The notes: generated from the letters alone by a model not told the origin. DNA of 64,000 nt from Propionibacteriales bacterium (GCA_026392415.1 JAPLCC010000059.1:124001-188000); one strand, 5' to 3'; shown: positions 32,987 to 41,389, counted from the first letter of the stretch. Numbers and translations are program-made.

Positions 32987-33436
32987 TCAGGAGGTCGGCG
33001 GACCCACGACCAGGGCGAGGCCGGTCAGCGCCGCGACCGCGACCAGGCCGACGGCAGCACCACGGAGCGGGTTGCGCAACAGCCACGCGACCACGCGGTC
33101 AGGCAGCGAGTCGCCCGCGCCGGCCGGCAGCCGCCAGGTGTCGCCGAGCCAGTCCTTGCGGATCGCCCACCACTCGAGCGGCAGTGTCGCGAGCGGCGGG
33201 ATGGCGGCTCCCAGGGCCAGCAGTCCGCGGCCGATCGACCAGCGACGGTCGACCCACACGACCAGCGTCACGACGACGTACGCAATGAAGACGACGCCGT
33301 GGAGCATCCCGAAGATGCGGACGCCGGTCTCGTTCTCAGCCGGGCCGTACTTCAAGAACATGCCGATCAGCAGACCGGTCCAGGTGATCGCCTCGGCGAT
33401 CGCGACGGCGCGGAACAGACGGGTGGGGGTGCTCAT
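32987..33436 (-). CDS. DUF3817 integral membrane protein
   Basis: A 149-residue protein with three or four helices, typical of DUF3817: 'FRAVAIAEAITWTGLLIGMF' split by 'KYGP', then 'FGMLHGVVFIAYV' (HG in the second helix) and 'PPLATLPLEWW'. A C-terminal extension adds one more helix. ATG 33436 overlaps the stop of the siderophore-interacting protein gene (ATGA), so the two are coupled. Function unknown in the family. Confidence 0.85.
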   Translation of the reverse strand: MSTPTRLFRAVAIAEAITWTGLLIGMFLKYGPAENETGVRIFGMLHGVVFIAYVVVTLVVWVDRRWSIGRGLLALGAAIPPLATLPLEWWAIRKDWLGDTWRLPAGAGDSLPDRVVAWLLRNPLRGAAVGLVAVAALTGLALVVGPPTS

Positions 33437-34239
33437 GCCTGTGCCTCCTCGGCCCGCGCCAGCGCGGCCTTCCACTCACGGAAGGACTCCTCGGTGCGGC
33501 CCTGGCGCCAGTAGCCGGAGATCGACACGTCGGCGCGCGGCACCGCACGCTCGGTGAACAGGTAGGGACGGATCTCGTGCATCACGGCCTGGGCCTCGCC
33601 GTGCACGAAGGCGTGCACCCGCCCCTCACGCCACGGCAGCGCGCGGACAGCGTCGGCCAGACCCGGGTGCGCAGGGTCGGAGCGGTGCAGCCAGGTCAAC
33701 GCGACGCCCTCGGGCACCGCCACCTCCTGCTGGTACGACGGCCCCTCGACCTGCAGCACGGCGTACCCCTGCGCACCGGCCGGCAGGGCCGCCAGCGACT
33801 GCCGGATCGCGGGGATCGCGGCCTCGTCGCCGGCGAAGAGGTGCCAGTCGGCGCTCGGGTCGGGGGTGTAGGCGCCGTTGGGCCCGCGGACGTTGATCGT
33901 GTCGCCCGGCTGCGCGGCCGTGGCCCAGGGGCCGGCGACACCCTCGTCACCGTGGACCACGAAGTCGACGGAGAGCGTCCCGGCGGCCACGTCGGGGGCG
34001 ATCACACTGTAGGTCCGCATCGTCGGGCGCTCACCCTGCGCAAGCAGGGCAGGGTCGCCGAAGATGAACTTCATGTAGCGGTCGGTCCAGTCGGTGCCGG
34101 CGAAGGCGGCGAGGTCGCCGCTGAAGCGGATCCGGACCATGCCGGGGCTGAGCTGTTCCTTGCCCTCGACGGTCAGCAACGTGACCGGTTGGGGTGCCTT
34201 GGCCGGCTTGGCCAGTCGTGCGGGGGGCGTCGTGCTCAC
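33433..34239 (-). CDS. Siderophore-interacting protein (flavin-dependent ferric-siderophore reductase)
   Basis: A 268-residue member of the SIP/ViuB family, cytoplasmic flavoproteins that reduce ferric siderophores to release iron. FAD-binding motif RTYSVI (near residue 95), a NAD(P)-domain region 'FAGDEAAIPAIRQSLAALP', and the C-terminal SIP signature 'SISGYWRQGRTEESFREWK'. Start GTG 34239. No siderophore biosynthesis or receptor genes lie nearby, so the substrate may be a xenosiderophore. It forms a two-gene unit with DUF3817. Confidence 0.92.
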   Translation of the reverse strand: MSTTPPARLAKPAKAPQPVTLLTVEGKEQLSPGMVRIRFSGDLAAFAGTDWTDRYMKFIFGDPALLAQGERPTMRTYSVIAPDVAAGTLSVDFVVHGDEGVAGPWATAAQPGDTINVRGPNGAYTPDPSADWHLFAGDEAAIPAIRQSLAALPAGAQGYAVLQVEGPSYQQEVAVPEGVALTWLHRSDPAHPGLADAVRALPWREGRVHAFVHGEAQAVMHEIRPYLFTERAVPRADVSISGYWRQGRTEESFREWKAALARAEEAQA

Positions 34240-34281
34240 GACCGCGAGCCTAACGACCGCGTGGTCGACCCGACCGGGCGG

Positions 34282-35055
34282 TCAAGCGCCGTAGCGGCGC
34301 TCGCGCAGCGCGTAGGCGCGGATCGCGCGCAGGAAGTCGACACGACGGAAGTCCGGCCAGTAGGCCTCGCAGAAGTAGAACTCCGACTTCGCGCTCTGCC
34401 AGAGCAGGAAGCCACCGAGTCGCTGCTCTCCCGACGTGCGGATCACGAGGTCGGGATCGGGCTGGCCCTTGGTGTAGAGGTGTTCCTCGATGTGCTCGAT
34501 GTCGATCATCTGGGCGAGCTCGTCGAGCGGGGTGCCCTTGGCGGCGTGCTCGGTGAGCAGCGAGCGGACCGCGTCCGCGATCTCGCGGCGCCCGCCGTAC
34601 GCGACGGCGACGTTGACGATCATCCCGTCGACGTCGGCGGTGGCAGCGGCCGCAGCCTTGAGCCGTTCGGCGGTGGCCGACGGGAGCAGGTCGAGCGCCC
34701 CGACCGGGTGCAGGCGCCAGCGACGCTGGTCGGCCAACGAGTCGACGGCGTCCCCGATGATCTCCAGCAGCGGCTCGAGCTCGCGCGCCGGCCGGTTGAG
34801 GTTGTCGGTCGAGAGCAACCACAGGGTGACGACCTCGATGCCGACCTCGTCGCACCACGTCAGCAGCGGCTCGATGTTCGCGGCACCGACCCGGTGGCCG
34901 TGGGCGGTGTCCTGGCCGACGGCCTTGGCCCAGCGGCGGTTGCCGTCGAGCATCACCCCGATGTGCTTGGGGAGATTCCCGGGCATCCGCCGAAGCATGC
35001 GCGCCTCGTACGCGGGGTAGAGCACCCTGCGCACGCCCCGCTTCCAGTCCGCCAC
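34282..35055 (-). CDS. cis-Prenyltransferase (isoprenyl transferase, UppS/Rv1086-type)
   Basis: A 257-residue cis-prenyl synthase. It has the pyrophosphate-binding 'HIGVMLDGNRRWAK' (catalytic Asp, Asn, Arg), 'TLWLLSTDNLNRP' and the C-terminal 'DLVIRTSGEQRLGGFLLWQSA' and 'SEFYFCEAYWPDF' motifs. The short size and 'LDGNRRWA' variant resemble mycobacterial Rv1086, a Z-farnesyl diphosphate synthase that primes decaprenyl phosphate synthesis, more than the long-chain Rv2361c type; the chain length cannot be decided here. GTG 35055 is chosen because TACGAT ends 6 nt before it. Confidence 0.93.
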   Translation of the reverse strand: MADWKRGVRRVLYPAYEARMLRRMPGNLPKHIGVMLDGNRRWAKAVGQDTAHGHRVGAANIEPLLTWCDEVGIEVVTLWLLSTDNLNRPARELEPLLEIIGDAVDSLADQRRWRLHPVGALDLLPSATAERLKAAAAATADVDGMIVNVAVAYGGRREIADAVRSLLTEHAAKGTPLDELAQMIDIEHIEEHLYTKGQPDPDLVIRTSGEQRLGGFLLWQSAKSEFYFCEAYWPDFRRVDFLRAIRAYALRERRYGA

Positions 35056-35061
35056 AAGCCG

Positions 35062-35067
35062 ATCGTA
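35062..35067 (-). promoter_or_regulatory. -10 box, leaderless cis-prenyltransferase promoter
   Basis: TACGAT on the minus strand ends 6 nt before GTG 35055, and no Shine-Dalgarno is seen. The divergent gap to 35208 also holds a 7-bp GC hairpin (TGGCCGG/CCGGCCA, 35105-35124). Confidence 0.5.
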
Positions 35068-35208
35068 AGCCACCCGGCCGGCGAGGGAGGACCACTGGAT
35101 CGGGTGGCCGGGCCTTTCCGGCCAACCGCGTGACTGACACGATGGGCGTGACGCGGCAGGGAGCAACACGGCTCCGTGCCGAGAAACTTCGAGAGAGGGA
35201 CGACGACG

Positions 35209-36291
35209 ATGACCGCAGCTGCCTGGCATCCGGACCCCACCGGACGCCACGAGCTCCGCTACTGGGATGGCTCCCAGTGGACCGACCACGTGTCCGACCA
35301 GGGGGTGCAGTCGACCTCGCCGGTCCACGCCCCCGCCGACAGCGGCGCAGCCACCGCGTCCGACTCGTCCGACTCCTCCGCCGGCTGGGTCGGTTCGGCC
35401 GAGGTCGAGGCCGAGGCCGGCTCCGACGCCGGCTCCGCCGAGCCCGTGCAGGCAACTCAGCAGTTTGCCGAGCAGCCGATGGAGACGCAGTACGCGCCCC
35501 AGTCGGCCGCCGATCCCCAGTACGCCGCCCAGCCCGTGGTCGAGCAGTACGCCGCCCAGCCGGGTGGCTACCAGGGTGGCCAGCAGCCCGCCGGCCAGCA
35601 GCCGTACGGCGACGCGTTCGCCGGCATCACCGGCGATCTCATCGACGGCCGCTTCAGCGAGAAGGACGGTGTCGGCGCCAGCCTGCAGAACAAGCGGATG
35701 CTGCGGGTCCGCGTGGTCGAGCCGTTCATGGCCAAGCAGGGCGCGATGGTCGCCTACCAGGGCAACGTGGCCTTCAACTTCCAGGGCGGCGGTGCCGCGA
35801 AGTTCCTGAAGAAGGCGTTCACCGGTGAGGGCCTGTCCCTCATGCGTGTGGAGGGACAGGGCGATGTCTTCCTCGCCGACGGCGCCCGCGAGGTCCACAT
35901 CCTGCACCTGAACAACAGCGGCCTCTCCGTCAGCGGTTCGAACGTGCTGGCCTTCTCCGCGTCGCTCGACTGGAACGTCGAGCGGGTCAAGGGCGGCAGC
36001 ATCGCGGCCGGCGGCCTGTTCAACACCACGTTGCGCGGCACGGGCTGGGTGGCCATCACGACCGACGGACAGCCGGTCGTGCTGAACGCCGCCGAGGCAC
36101 CGACGTTCGCCGACGCACAGGCCCTCGTGGCCTGGTCGGTGCACCTGCAGACGTCGATCAAGTCGTCGTTCACCGCAGGTTCCTTGATCGGCCGCGGATC
36201 GGGCGAGGCCTTCCAGGTCGCCTTCAGCGGTCAGGGCTTCGTGATCGTGCAGCCGTCCGAAGGTGGCGTCGTCCCACCGCACACGCACTGA
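35209..36291 (+). CDS. AIM24-family protein with N-terminal DUF2510 domain
   Basis: A 360-residue protein from ATG 35209, preceded by GAGAGGG. Residues 5-35 form a DUF2510 domain ('WHPDPTGRHELRYWDG', three Trp), a short actinobacterial module often joined to membrane or stress proteins. Residues 40-140 are low-complexity, rich in Ala, Gln, Ser, Pro and Tyr, with repeated 'QYA(A/P)Q' units. Residues 145-355 form an AIM24/TIGR00266 beta-rich domain with 'GDVFLADG' and 'LNNSGLSVSGSNVLAF'. The molecular function of bacterial AIM24 is unknown. A strong hairpin follows the stop. Confidence 0.88.
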   Translation: MTAAAWHPDPTGRHELRYWDGSQWTDHVSDQGVQSTSPVHAPADSGAATASDSSDSSAGWVGSAEVEAEAGSDAGSAEPVQATQQFAEQPMETQYAPQSAADPQYAAQPVVEQYAAQPGGYQGGQQPAGQQPYGDAFAGITGDLIDGRFSEKDGVGASLQNKRMLRVRVVEPFMAKQGAMVAYQGNVAFNFQGGGAAKFLKKAFTGEGLSLMRVEGQGDVFLADGAREVHILHLNNSGLSVSGSNVLAFSASLDWNVERVKGGSIAAGGLFNTTLRGTGWVAITTDGQPVVLNAAEAPTFADAQALVAWSVHLQTSIKSSFTAGSLIGRGSGEAFQVAFSGQGFVIVQPSEGGVVPPHTH

Positions 36292-36316
36292 GCACAACCT
36301 CCGATCGGAGGATTCG

Positions 36317-36358
36317 CGGCGGCCGGATGAGCGTGGGATCACGCACGTCCGGCCGCCG
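36317..36358 (+). terminator. Two-part hairpin terminator after AIM24 gene
   Basis: Perfect 11-bp outer arms CGGCGGCCGGA (36317-36327) and TCCGGCCGCCG (36348-36358) enclose an inner GCGTG-ggat-CACGC stem (36331-36344), followed by TT. A separate 14-bp palindrome CCTCCGATCGGAGG (36298-36311) lies between it and the stop. Confidence 0.75.
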
Positions 36359-36378
36359 TTGCCATGCGGCCCCATGGG

Positions 36379-36384
36379 TACTCT
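36379..36384 (+). promoter_or_regulatory. -10 box, leaderless hemolysin III promoter
   Basis: TACTCT ends 7 nt before ATG 36392, directly after the AIM24 terminator. This favours ATG 36392 over ATG 36374, which lies upstream of the box. Confidence 0.5.
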
Positions 36385-36391
36385 CGTAGAC

Positions 36392-37132
36392 ATGGACCAG
36401 GCCCTCGATCACGCCAGCGGCAAGGTGCGTGCACGCCTGGACGACATCGGCGACCAGATCAGCGAGACCATCGCCGAGGTCAAGCCCAGGCTCCGCGGCT
36501 GGATCCACCTCGCGTCGACACCCCTGGTTCTCGCTGCGGGCATCGTGCTGATCTGCCTGTCCCCCACCCCGACGACGCGGGTCGGGTCGATCTTCTTCGT
36601 GGCCTCGGCCATGCTGCTGTTCGGCATCTCGTCGCTCTACCACCGCGGCACCTGGTCGCCGAGGATGTGGAAGATCCTCAACCGGATCGACCACTCCAAC
36701 ATCTTCGTTTTCATCGCCGGGTCCTACACGCCGTTCGCGCTGGTCCTGCTCGACGGCACGGCCCAGGTCGTCCTGCTGGTCACCGCCTGGACGAGCGCAT
36801 TGCTCGGCATCGCGTTCAAGGTCTTCTGGCCGTCCGCACCTCGCTGGATGTCCGCGCCGATCTACATTGCGATGGGGTGGGCGGCGCTGTTCTTCCTGCC
36901 CGCGTTCTACGACGGGGCGACCGCCCTCGGCCTCGGCGTCGGCATCACTGTCTTCGTGCTCATCGCGACCGGCGGCGCGCTCTACACCCTGGGCGGCCTG
37001 GTCTACGGCTTCCAGTGGCCGAACCCCTCACCCCGGGTGTTCGGCTTCCACGAGGTCTTCCACGGCTTCACCATCGCCGCATTCGCCACCCACTACGTGG
37101 GGATCTCGCTCGCGACCTACTCGCTGCGCTGA
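36392..37132 (+). CDS. Hemolysin III / PAQR-family membrane protein
   Basis: A 246-residue protein with seven helices and the PAQR/HlyIII conserved polar residues: 'SSLYHRGTW' (Ser and His), 'DHSNIFVFIAGSYTP' (Asp and His) and the C-terminal 'HEVFHGFTIAAFATHY' (three His) that bind zinc in the family. Bacterial members are often annotated as hemolysins, but a membrane hydrolase (ceramidase-like) chemistry is also proposed for the superfamily. Its 3' end overlaps the rlmC 3' end by 16 bp (convergent). Confidence 0.92.
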   Translation: MDQALDHASGKVRARLDDIGDQISETIAEVKPRLRGWIHLASTPLVLAAGIVLICLSPTPTTRVGSIFFVASAMLLFGISSLYHRGTWSPRMWKILNRIDHSNIFVFIAGSYTPFALVLLDGTAQVVLLVTAWTSALLGIAFKVFWPSAPRWMSAPIYIAMGWAALFFLPAFYDGATALGLGVGITVFVLIATGGALYTLGGLVYGFQWPNPSPRVFGFHEVFHGFTIAAFATHYVGISLATYSLR

Positions 37133-38298
37133 CGGCGTTCGAGAAGGACCAGCACCTCGGAGTGCGGGGTCTGCGGGAACATGTCGAGCAGCCGCCCGCG
37201 CGCCATGTCGTACGACGCCAGGTCGGCCAGGTCGCGGGCCAGGGTCTCCGGGTTGCAGCTGGAGTACAGGACGTGACGCGCGCCCGACTCCTCGAGTCGG
37301 CGAGCCAGATCGGCGCCGACGCCGCGGCGCGGCGGGTTCACCACCACCAGGTCGGCTTCGGCGAGCAGGGCTGCATGCTCGAGCGCCGTGGCATCACCCA
37401 CCTCGAAGCGCAGGTCGCCGGGGAGCCCCGCCTCGTCGCGTGAGCGCTCGGCGGACGCGACGGCGTCCGCGCTGATCTCGATGCCGGTCACCCGCCTGCC
37501 CGGGGCGGCCAGGTGGAGCGCGAAACCACCGACGCCGCAGTAGAGGTCGACGAGCCTCGACGGCGCGAGGTCGGCAACCCAGTCCTGCGCCTGGCGGTAG
37601 AGCGCGGCAGCGACGCCGGTGTTGGTCTGGAAGAAGCTGCGTGGACGCAGGTGGAGGGTCACCCCGTTGAGTCGCATCGGCAGCGTGTCCGCGTCGGTGA
37701 GCACGATCTCGCGATCGCCCTCGAGGACGGCGCGGTGCTCGGGCTGGACGTTCAGGGTGACGACCCGCAACTGCGGCAGCCGCTCCTGGAGCCAGGGCAG
37801 GTGCTTGCGGATCCGGGACTCGGTCGACGTCGAGCGGGCGACGAAGCGGGCCATCAACTCACCGTCCGGAGACTCGGTGACCAGGAGGTGCTTGAGCTCG
37901 CCGCGCTGACCTGCTGGCAGGTCGGCAGCGACGTCGTAGGGCGTCAGCTGCGCACGGCTGATGAACGCCGCCAGCTCCGGCAGCGCCGCGATGATGCCGG
38001 GTGTGTGGAGCGCGCAGTCGCGGAGGTCCACACCGGCGCCAGTCGGGTCGAGGATGCCGAGGGTCGGTGCGTCGGCGGTGCCGGCGACGACCATCTTCGC
38101 CTTGTTGCGGAAGCCGTCGGGGCGGCTCGCCACCGGCTGCTCCCAGGCCATCGCACCGGCCGGGTGTACCGCACCCAGCAGCTCCCGGACCGCCTCCTGC
38201 TTCGCGACCAGCTGGTCGTCGTACGCGCGACCGAGCCAGGTGCACGACCGGCACTCCCCCGCCGTGAAATGTGCGCAGTCGAGCACGGCGAGACCCAT
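37117..38298 (-). CDS. rlmC: 23S rRNA (uracil-C5)-methyltransferase RlmC
   Basis: SAM-dependent methyltransferase for a 23S rRNA uracil (U747 in E. coli numbering). The 393-residue protein starts like E. coli RlmC, with Cys8, Cys16, Cys19 (CRSC) and Cys95 placed to hold the iron-sulfur cluster. It has 'GFRNKAKMVV', 'RPRSFFQTN', SAM motif 'LYCGVGGFALHLA', 'VVNPPRRG' and nucleophile 'SSCNPETLARD' (Cys348). ATG 38298 is 6 nt from a TACGAT -10 box. It lacks the TRAM domain of RlmD, which supports RlmC. Confidence 0.93.
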   Translation of the reverse strand: MGLAVLDCAHFTAGECRSCTWLGRAYDDQLVAKQEAVRELLGAVHPAGAMAWEQPVASRPDGFRNKAKMVVAGTADAPTLGILDPTGAGVDLRDCALHTPGIIAALPELAAFISRAQLTPYDVAADLPAGQRGELKHLLVTESPDGELMARFVARSTSTESRIRKHLPWLQERLPQLRVVTLNVQPEHRAVLEGDREIVLTDADTLPMRLNGVTLHLRPRSFFQTNTGVAAALYRQAQDWVADLAPSRLVDLYCGVGGFALHLAAPGRRVTGIEISADAVASAERSRDEAGLPGDLRFEVGDATALEHAALLAEADLVVVNPPRRGVGADLARRLEESGARHVLYSSCNPETLARDLADLASYDMARGRLLDMFPQTPHSEVLVLLERRQRSE

Positions 38299-38304
38299 GG
38301 CGTC

Positions 38305-38314
38305 ATCGTAGGCT
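38305..38314. promoter_or_regulatory. Overlapping divergent -10 boxes of rlmC and membrane protein
   Basis: Minus-strand TACGAT (38310-38305) is 6 nt from the rlmC ATG. Plus-strand TAGGCT (38309-38314) is 7 nt from GTG 38322. The two boxes share bases 38309-38310, in a gap of only 23 bp between divergent start codons. Confidence 0.5.
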
Positions 38315-38321
38315 GCGGCGC

Positions 38322-39050
38322 GTGGAGTACTCCTACGACAAGGTGCAGGCGGAAGCGGTGCTGGCGACCGTGCGCCGCCTGGAGCGGCGCATCGACGCGC
38401 GCTTCCCCGAACGCGGCTTGCGCAAGGTCTCCGGCGACCTGGCCGCACTCGTCAGCGAGGTCCAGACCAAGACCCAGAGCGTGCGGGACCGCCGGTCCTG
38501 GCTGGGCAACCTCTCGCGCGTCGGCATCGTCGTCGTCCTCGTGCTGGCGGTCACCGTGATGGTGCTCGCCGTTCGCTCGGCAGCGATGGACGCGCCCGAC
38601 TCAGGACTCGAGTGGCTGCCGGTCCTCGAGAGTGGCGTGAACGACCTGATCTTCGCCGCGCTGGCGATCTGGTTCCTCTACTCGGTGCCCGAACGTCTGC
38701 AACGCGAACGCCTGCTCACCCTCTTGCACCGGCTCCGCTCGCTCGCGCACATCGTCGACATGCACCAGCTGACCAAGGACCCCGAGCGGCTGCGCGGTTC
38801 CTTCGAGCAGACCGGCGAGAGCGTCGAGATGGACCTCCGCCCCGACCAGCTCGAGCACTACCTCGACTACTGCTCCGAGCTGCTCAGCCTGATCGGCAAG
38901 GCCGCCGCGCTGTGCGCCGAGGAGTCGCGCGACCCGATCGTGCTGGACACCGTCAGCACCATCGAGACCCTCACGGTGTCACTGGAACGGAAGATCTGGC
39001 AGAAGATCGCCGTGCTGAACGCCGACCGGCCCGCTGACCCGATCAGCTGA
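38322..39050 (+). CDS. Two-helix membrane protein, unknown function
   Basis: A 242-residue protein from GTG 38322. Residues 1-62 are charged and helical, two transmembrane helices follow (about 65-85 and 106-125), then a long cytoplasmic helical domain (about 130-242) with 'DYCSELLSLIGKAAALCAEES' split by conserved Cys. No enzymatic motif is visible and I do not recognise the family. The first 17 codons of the longer open frame (from 38271) are rejected because they overlap rlmC and the TAGGCT box fits GTG 38322. Its last 8 bases overlap the MocR gene end. Confidence 0.75.
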   Translation: MEYSYDKVQAEAVLATVRRLERRIDARFPERGLRKVSGDLAALVSEVQTKTQSVRDRRSWLGNLSRVGIVVVLVLAVTVMVLAVRSAAMDAPDSGLEWLPVLESGVNDLIFAALAIWFLYSVPERLQRERLLTLLHRLRSLAHIVDMHQLTKDPERLRGSFEQTGESVEMDLRPDQLEHYLDYCSELLSLIGKAAALCAEESRDPIVLDTVSTIETLTVSLERKIWQKIAVLNADRPADPIS

Positions 39051-40458
39051 CCCCCTGCGCGGCGAGCATCCGCGCGATCGTCCTGACGGCCTCGGGATAG
39101 CCCGCTGGATCGGGGCCGATGAACGTCAGCCGGAGGTGCGGGCCCGACGGCTCGGCCGGGAACCACTCGTCGCCCGAGGAGATCCACACGCCCTCGGTGG
39201 CGCAGTCGCGGACCAGCCGGTCGACGTCGGTGCCGTCGGGCAACCGGCACCACAGGTGCAGGCCGCCGGGTGGCACGAGGTCCAGCTGCAGCCCGGGCGC
39301 GTGGGTCCGCAGGCTCTCGACCAGGAGGTCGCGCCGGTCGCGGAGCTGCTGACGGAGGCGGCGCCGATGGGTGCGCCAACCGGGGTCGGAGACCACCTCG
39401 AGCGCAGCCTGCTGGAGCAGTCCGCTGACGTACATCGATTCGGCCGCGCGGTCGCCGAGGATCCGGTCGCGCGCCGGCCCGCGGGCGATCACGGCAGCCA
39501 CGCGGATCGTCGGCGAGACGCTCTTGGTCAGCGACCGCAGGTAGACCACGTGCCCGGCGTCGTCGAGGGCGGCGACCGGGCGCGGGTCGGTGTCGATGCC
39601 GAAGTCATGCGCCCAGTCGTCGTCGACGAGGAATGCTCCGCGTGACCGGACCACGTCGAGGATCTCCTCGGCTCGGCTCACACTCCACTGCGCGCCCGTC
39701 GGGTTGGCGTAGTTGGGCTGGGCGTAGAGGGCGCGGGCGCCGGTCTCACGGAAGGTGCGGTCGAGCTCCTCGGGGTCAGGCCCCGTGCCGTCGCTGGGCA
39801 CCGGGACCGGCTCGACACCCGCCTGGTGGGCCGCCTGGATCGCACCCCAGTAGGTCGGTGACTCGATGAGGAGCGCCTGACCGGGCGCCACGAGTGCCCG
39901 GAAGATCGAGGACAAGGCGCTCTGGCTGCCCGGCGCGATGATCACGTCGTTGGCCGTCACTGGGGCGAGGTCCTGCCGCGTCGCATCGGCCAGCTCCGCG
40001 GCGAACCACGCCCGCAGCTCCTGGAGACCGGCAGCCGGTGGCCGGGAGGTCGCGGCCGCACCACGGGCCGCACGACCCAGGGCGGCGCGCACCAGGCGCT
40101 CGGGGAGCAGGTCCGGGCCGGGGTAGCCCGCGTGCAGCGCCTGCGCATCGGGCGGCGCCGTCTGCAGCGGACCTGCGAGCCGCGGGATCACCGAGCGCGG
40201 CGTGCGCAGAGCGGCGGTCTGCCAGCCGAAGTCCGGTCCTCGACTGGGCCGCACGGCGCGGACGAACGTGCCGACCCCCGGACGCGTCTCGATCAGCCCC
40301 TCAGCCCCGAGCCGGCGCAGTGCCTTCTGCACGGTGACCGGGCTGGCGGCGTACTCCGTGACGAGCTGGCGGGTGGAGGGCAGGCGGGCGCCGGCAGGCG
40401 CATCCCTGATCCAGGCGCGGATGCCTGCCACCAGTCGCGAGGTGCTATCGTCATTCAT
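39043..40458 (-). CDS. MocR-type regulator (GntR HTH + PLP aminotransferase-like)
   Basis: A 471-residue MocR/PdxR-class transcription factor from ATG 40458. The N-terminal GntR winged helix (about 1-72) shows 'GARLPSTRQLVTEYAASPVTVQKAL' in two conserved blocks; a linker and a fold-type I aminotransferase domain follow (about 100-471), with the cofactor Lys in 'RSLTKSVSP' and substrate-side 'QPNYANPTGA'. Such proteins sense PLP, GABA, taurine or related amines. Its start codon overlaps that of the divergent EamA transporter gene, the likely regulated partner. Confidence 0.9.
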   Translation of the reverse strand: MNDDSTSRLVAGIRAWIRDAPAGARLPSTRQLVTEYAASPVTVQKALRRLGAEGLIETRPGVGTFVRAVRPSRGPDFGWQTAALRTPRSVIPRLAGPLQTAPPDAQALHAGYPGPDLLPERLVRAALGRAARGAAATSRPPAAGLQELRAWFAAELADATRQDLAPVTANDVIIAPGSQSALSSIFRALVAPGQALLIESPTYWGAIQAAHQAGVEPVPVPSDGTGPDPEELDRTFRETGARALYAQPNYANPTGAQWSVSRAEEILDVVRSRGAFLVDDDWAHDFGIDTDPRPVAALDDAGHVVYLRSLTKSVSPTIRVAAVIARGPARDRILGDRAAESMYVSGLLQQAALEVVSDPGWRTHRRRLRQQLRDRRDLLVESLRTHAPGLQLDLVPPGGLHLWCRLPDGTDVDRLVRDCATEGVWISSGDEWFPAEPSGPHLRLTFIGPDPAGYPEAVRTIARMLAAQGVS

Positions 40459-40503
40459 GTCAGTACAGAGTAGCGCTATCCTCCCGCAGCGCAAGGTGCT
40501 ATC
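40440..40503. promoter_or_regulatory. Repeats and opposed -10 boxes in mocR/eamA start region
   Basis: Three copies of G(T/C)GCTATC on the plus strand: 40442-40449, 40473-40480 and 40496-40503, the outer two within identical AGGTGCTATC. The middle one sits in the palindrome TAGCGCTA (40471-40478). TATCGT (40446-40451, plus) and TACTCT (40472-40467, minus) are candidate -10 boxes. MocR regulators are known to bind direct repeats. Confidence 0.5.
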
Positions 40504-41389
40504 TGCGTCGCCCGCTGGTCTCGGCTGGGGCTTCCTGGGTGTGCTCGCCTTCTCCTTCACCGTACCGCTCACCCGGATCGCGCTCGACGGCCTCTCTCCG
40601 CTCTTCATCGGCGCCGGCCGCGCCGTCGTCGCGGCCCTGCTGGCGGCCACCGCCCTCGCCCTCACTCGCCAGGTGCTTCCCCGCGGACGCCAGTGGCGCC
40701 GGCTCCTCGTCGTCGCCGGCGGGGTCGTGGCGGGCTTCCCGCTCCTGACGTCCTACGCGCTGACCGAGGTGCCTGCGGCGCACGGCGCCGTGGTGATCGC
40801 GCTGCTCCCCGCAGCGACGGCGGTCCTGGCGGTGCTCCGGACAGGCGAGCGCCCGGTCCGGGCGTTCTGGGTCTTCTCTGCCTGCGGCGCCGCGGCGGCG
40901 ATGGCCTTCGCGGTCGCTCAGGGTGGCGGTCCGAGCCACATCCAGCGGGCCGACGTACTGCTGTTCATCGGCGTCTTCGCCTGCGCCGCGGGCTATGCCG
41001 AGGGCGCGCTGCTCACCCAGGAGCTGGGCGCCTGGCAGACCATCTCGTGGGCGCTCGTCGTCGCCTTGCCCGTGATGGCCGTGCTCACGGCCGTCAGCGT
41101 CGTGCAGGTGGCACCGGCCGCGTCGATCGCCGGGTGGGCGTGCTTCGCCTACCTGTCGGCGATCAGCATGTATCTCGGCTTCTTCGCCTGGTACCGCGGC
41201 CTCGCGATCGGACCGATGGCGCAGGTCAGCCAGGTCCAGCTCGTGCAGCCGGTCCTCAGCATCACCTGGGCGGGCGTGCTGCTCGCCGAGCAGATCACGT
41301 GGCTCACCTTCATCGGCGGCCTGGCCGTCATCCTCTTCGCGCGCGGGGCTACTTCTTCCCGCGGCCGTAGAGCTTCTGCACGATCGTGA
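40457..41389 (+). CDS. EamA/DMT-family transporter
   Basis: A 310-residue inner-membrane protein with ten helices in two EamA repeats (about 15-145 and 155-295), 'PLTRIALDGLSPLFIGAGR' at the first repeat start and 'VQLVQPVLSITWAGVLLAEQ' in the second. The drug/metabolite transporter superfamily mostly exports metabolites, amino acids or vitamins. ATG 40457 overlaps the MocR ATG on the other strand. GTG 40496 is an alternative start closer to the first helix. Its 3' end overlaps the aldehyde dehydrogenase 3' end by 41 bp. Confidence 0.88.
   Translation: MSVQSSAILPQRKVLSASPAGLGWGFLGVLAFSFTVPLTRIALDGLSPLFIGAGRAVVAALLAATALALTRQVLPRGRQWRRLLVVAGGVVAGFPLLTSYALTEVPAAHGAVVIALLPAATAVLAVLRTGERPVRAFWVFSACGAAAAMAFAVAQGGGPSHIQRADVLLFIGVFACAAGYAEGALLTQELGAWQTISWALVVALPVMAVLTAVSVVQVAPAASIAGWACFAYLSAISMYLGFFAWYRGLAIGPMAQVSQVQLVQPVLSITWAGVLLAEQITWLTFIGGLAVILFARGATSSRGRRASARS

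Noticed and set aside
34282..36393. 703-residue open frame on the minus strand covering the AIM24 gene
   Set aside because: Only the last 257 codons carry protein motifs (cis-prenyltransferase). The rest is antisense to the well-supported AIM24 gene and is Gly/Arg/Ala-rich noise typical of high-GC shadows.
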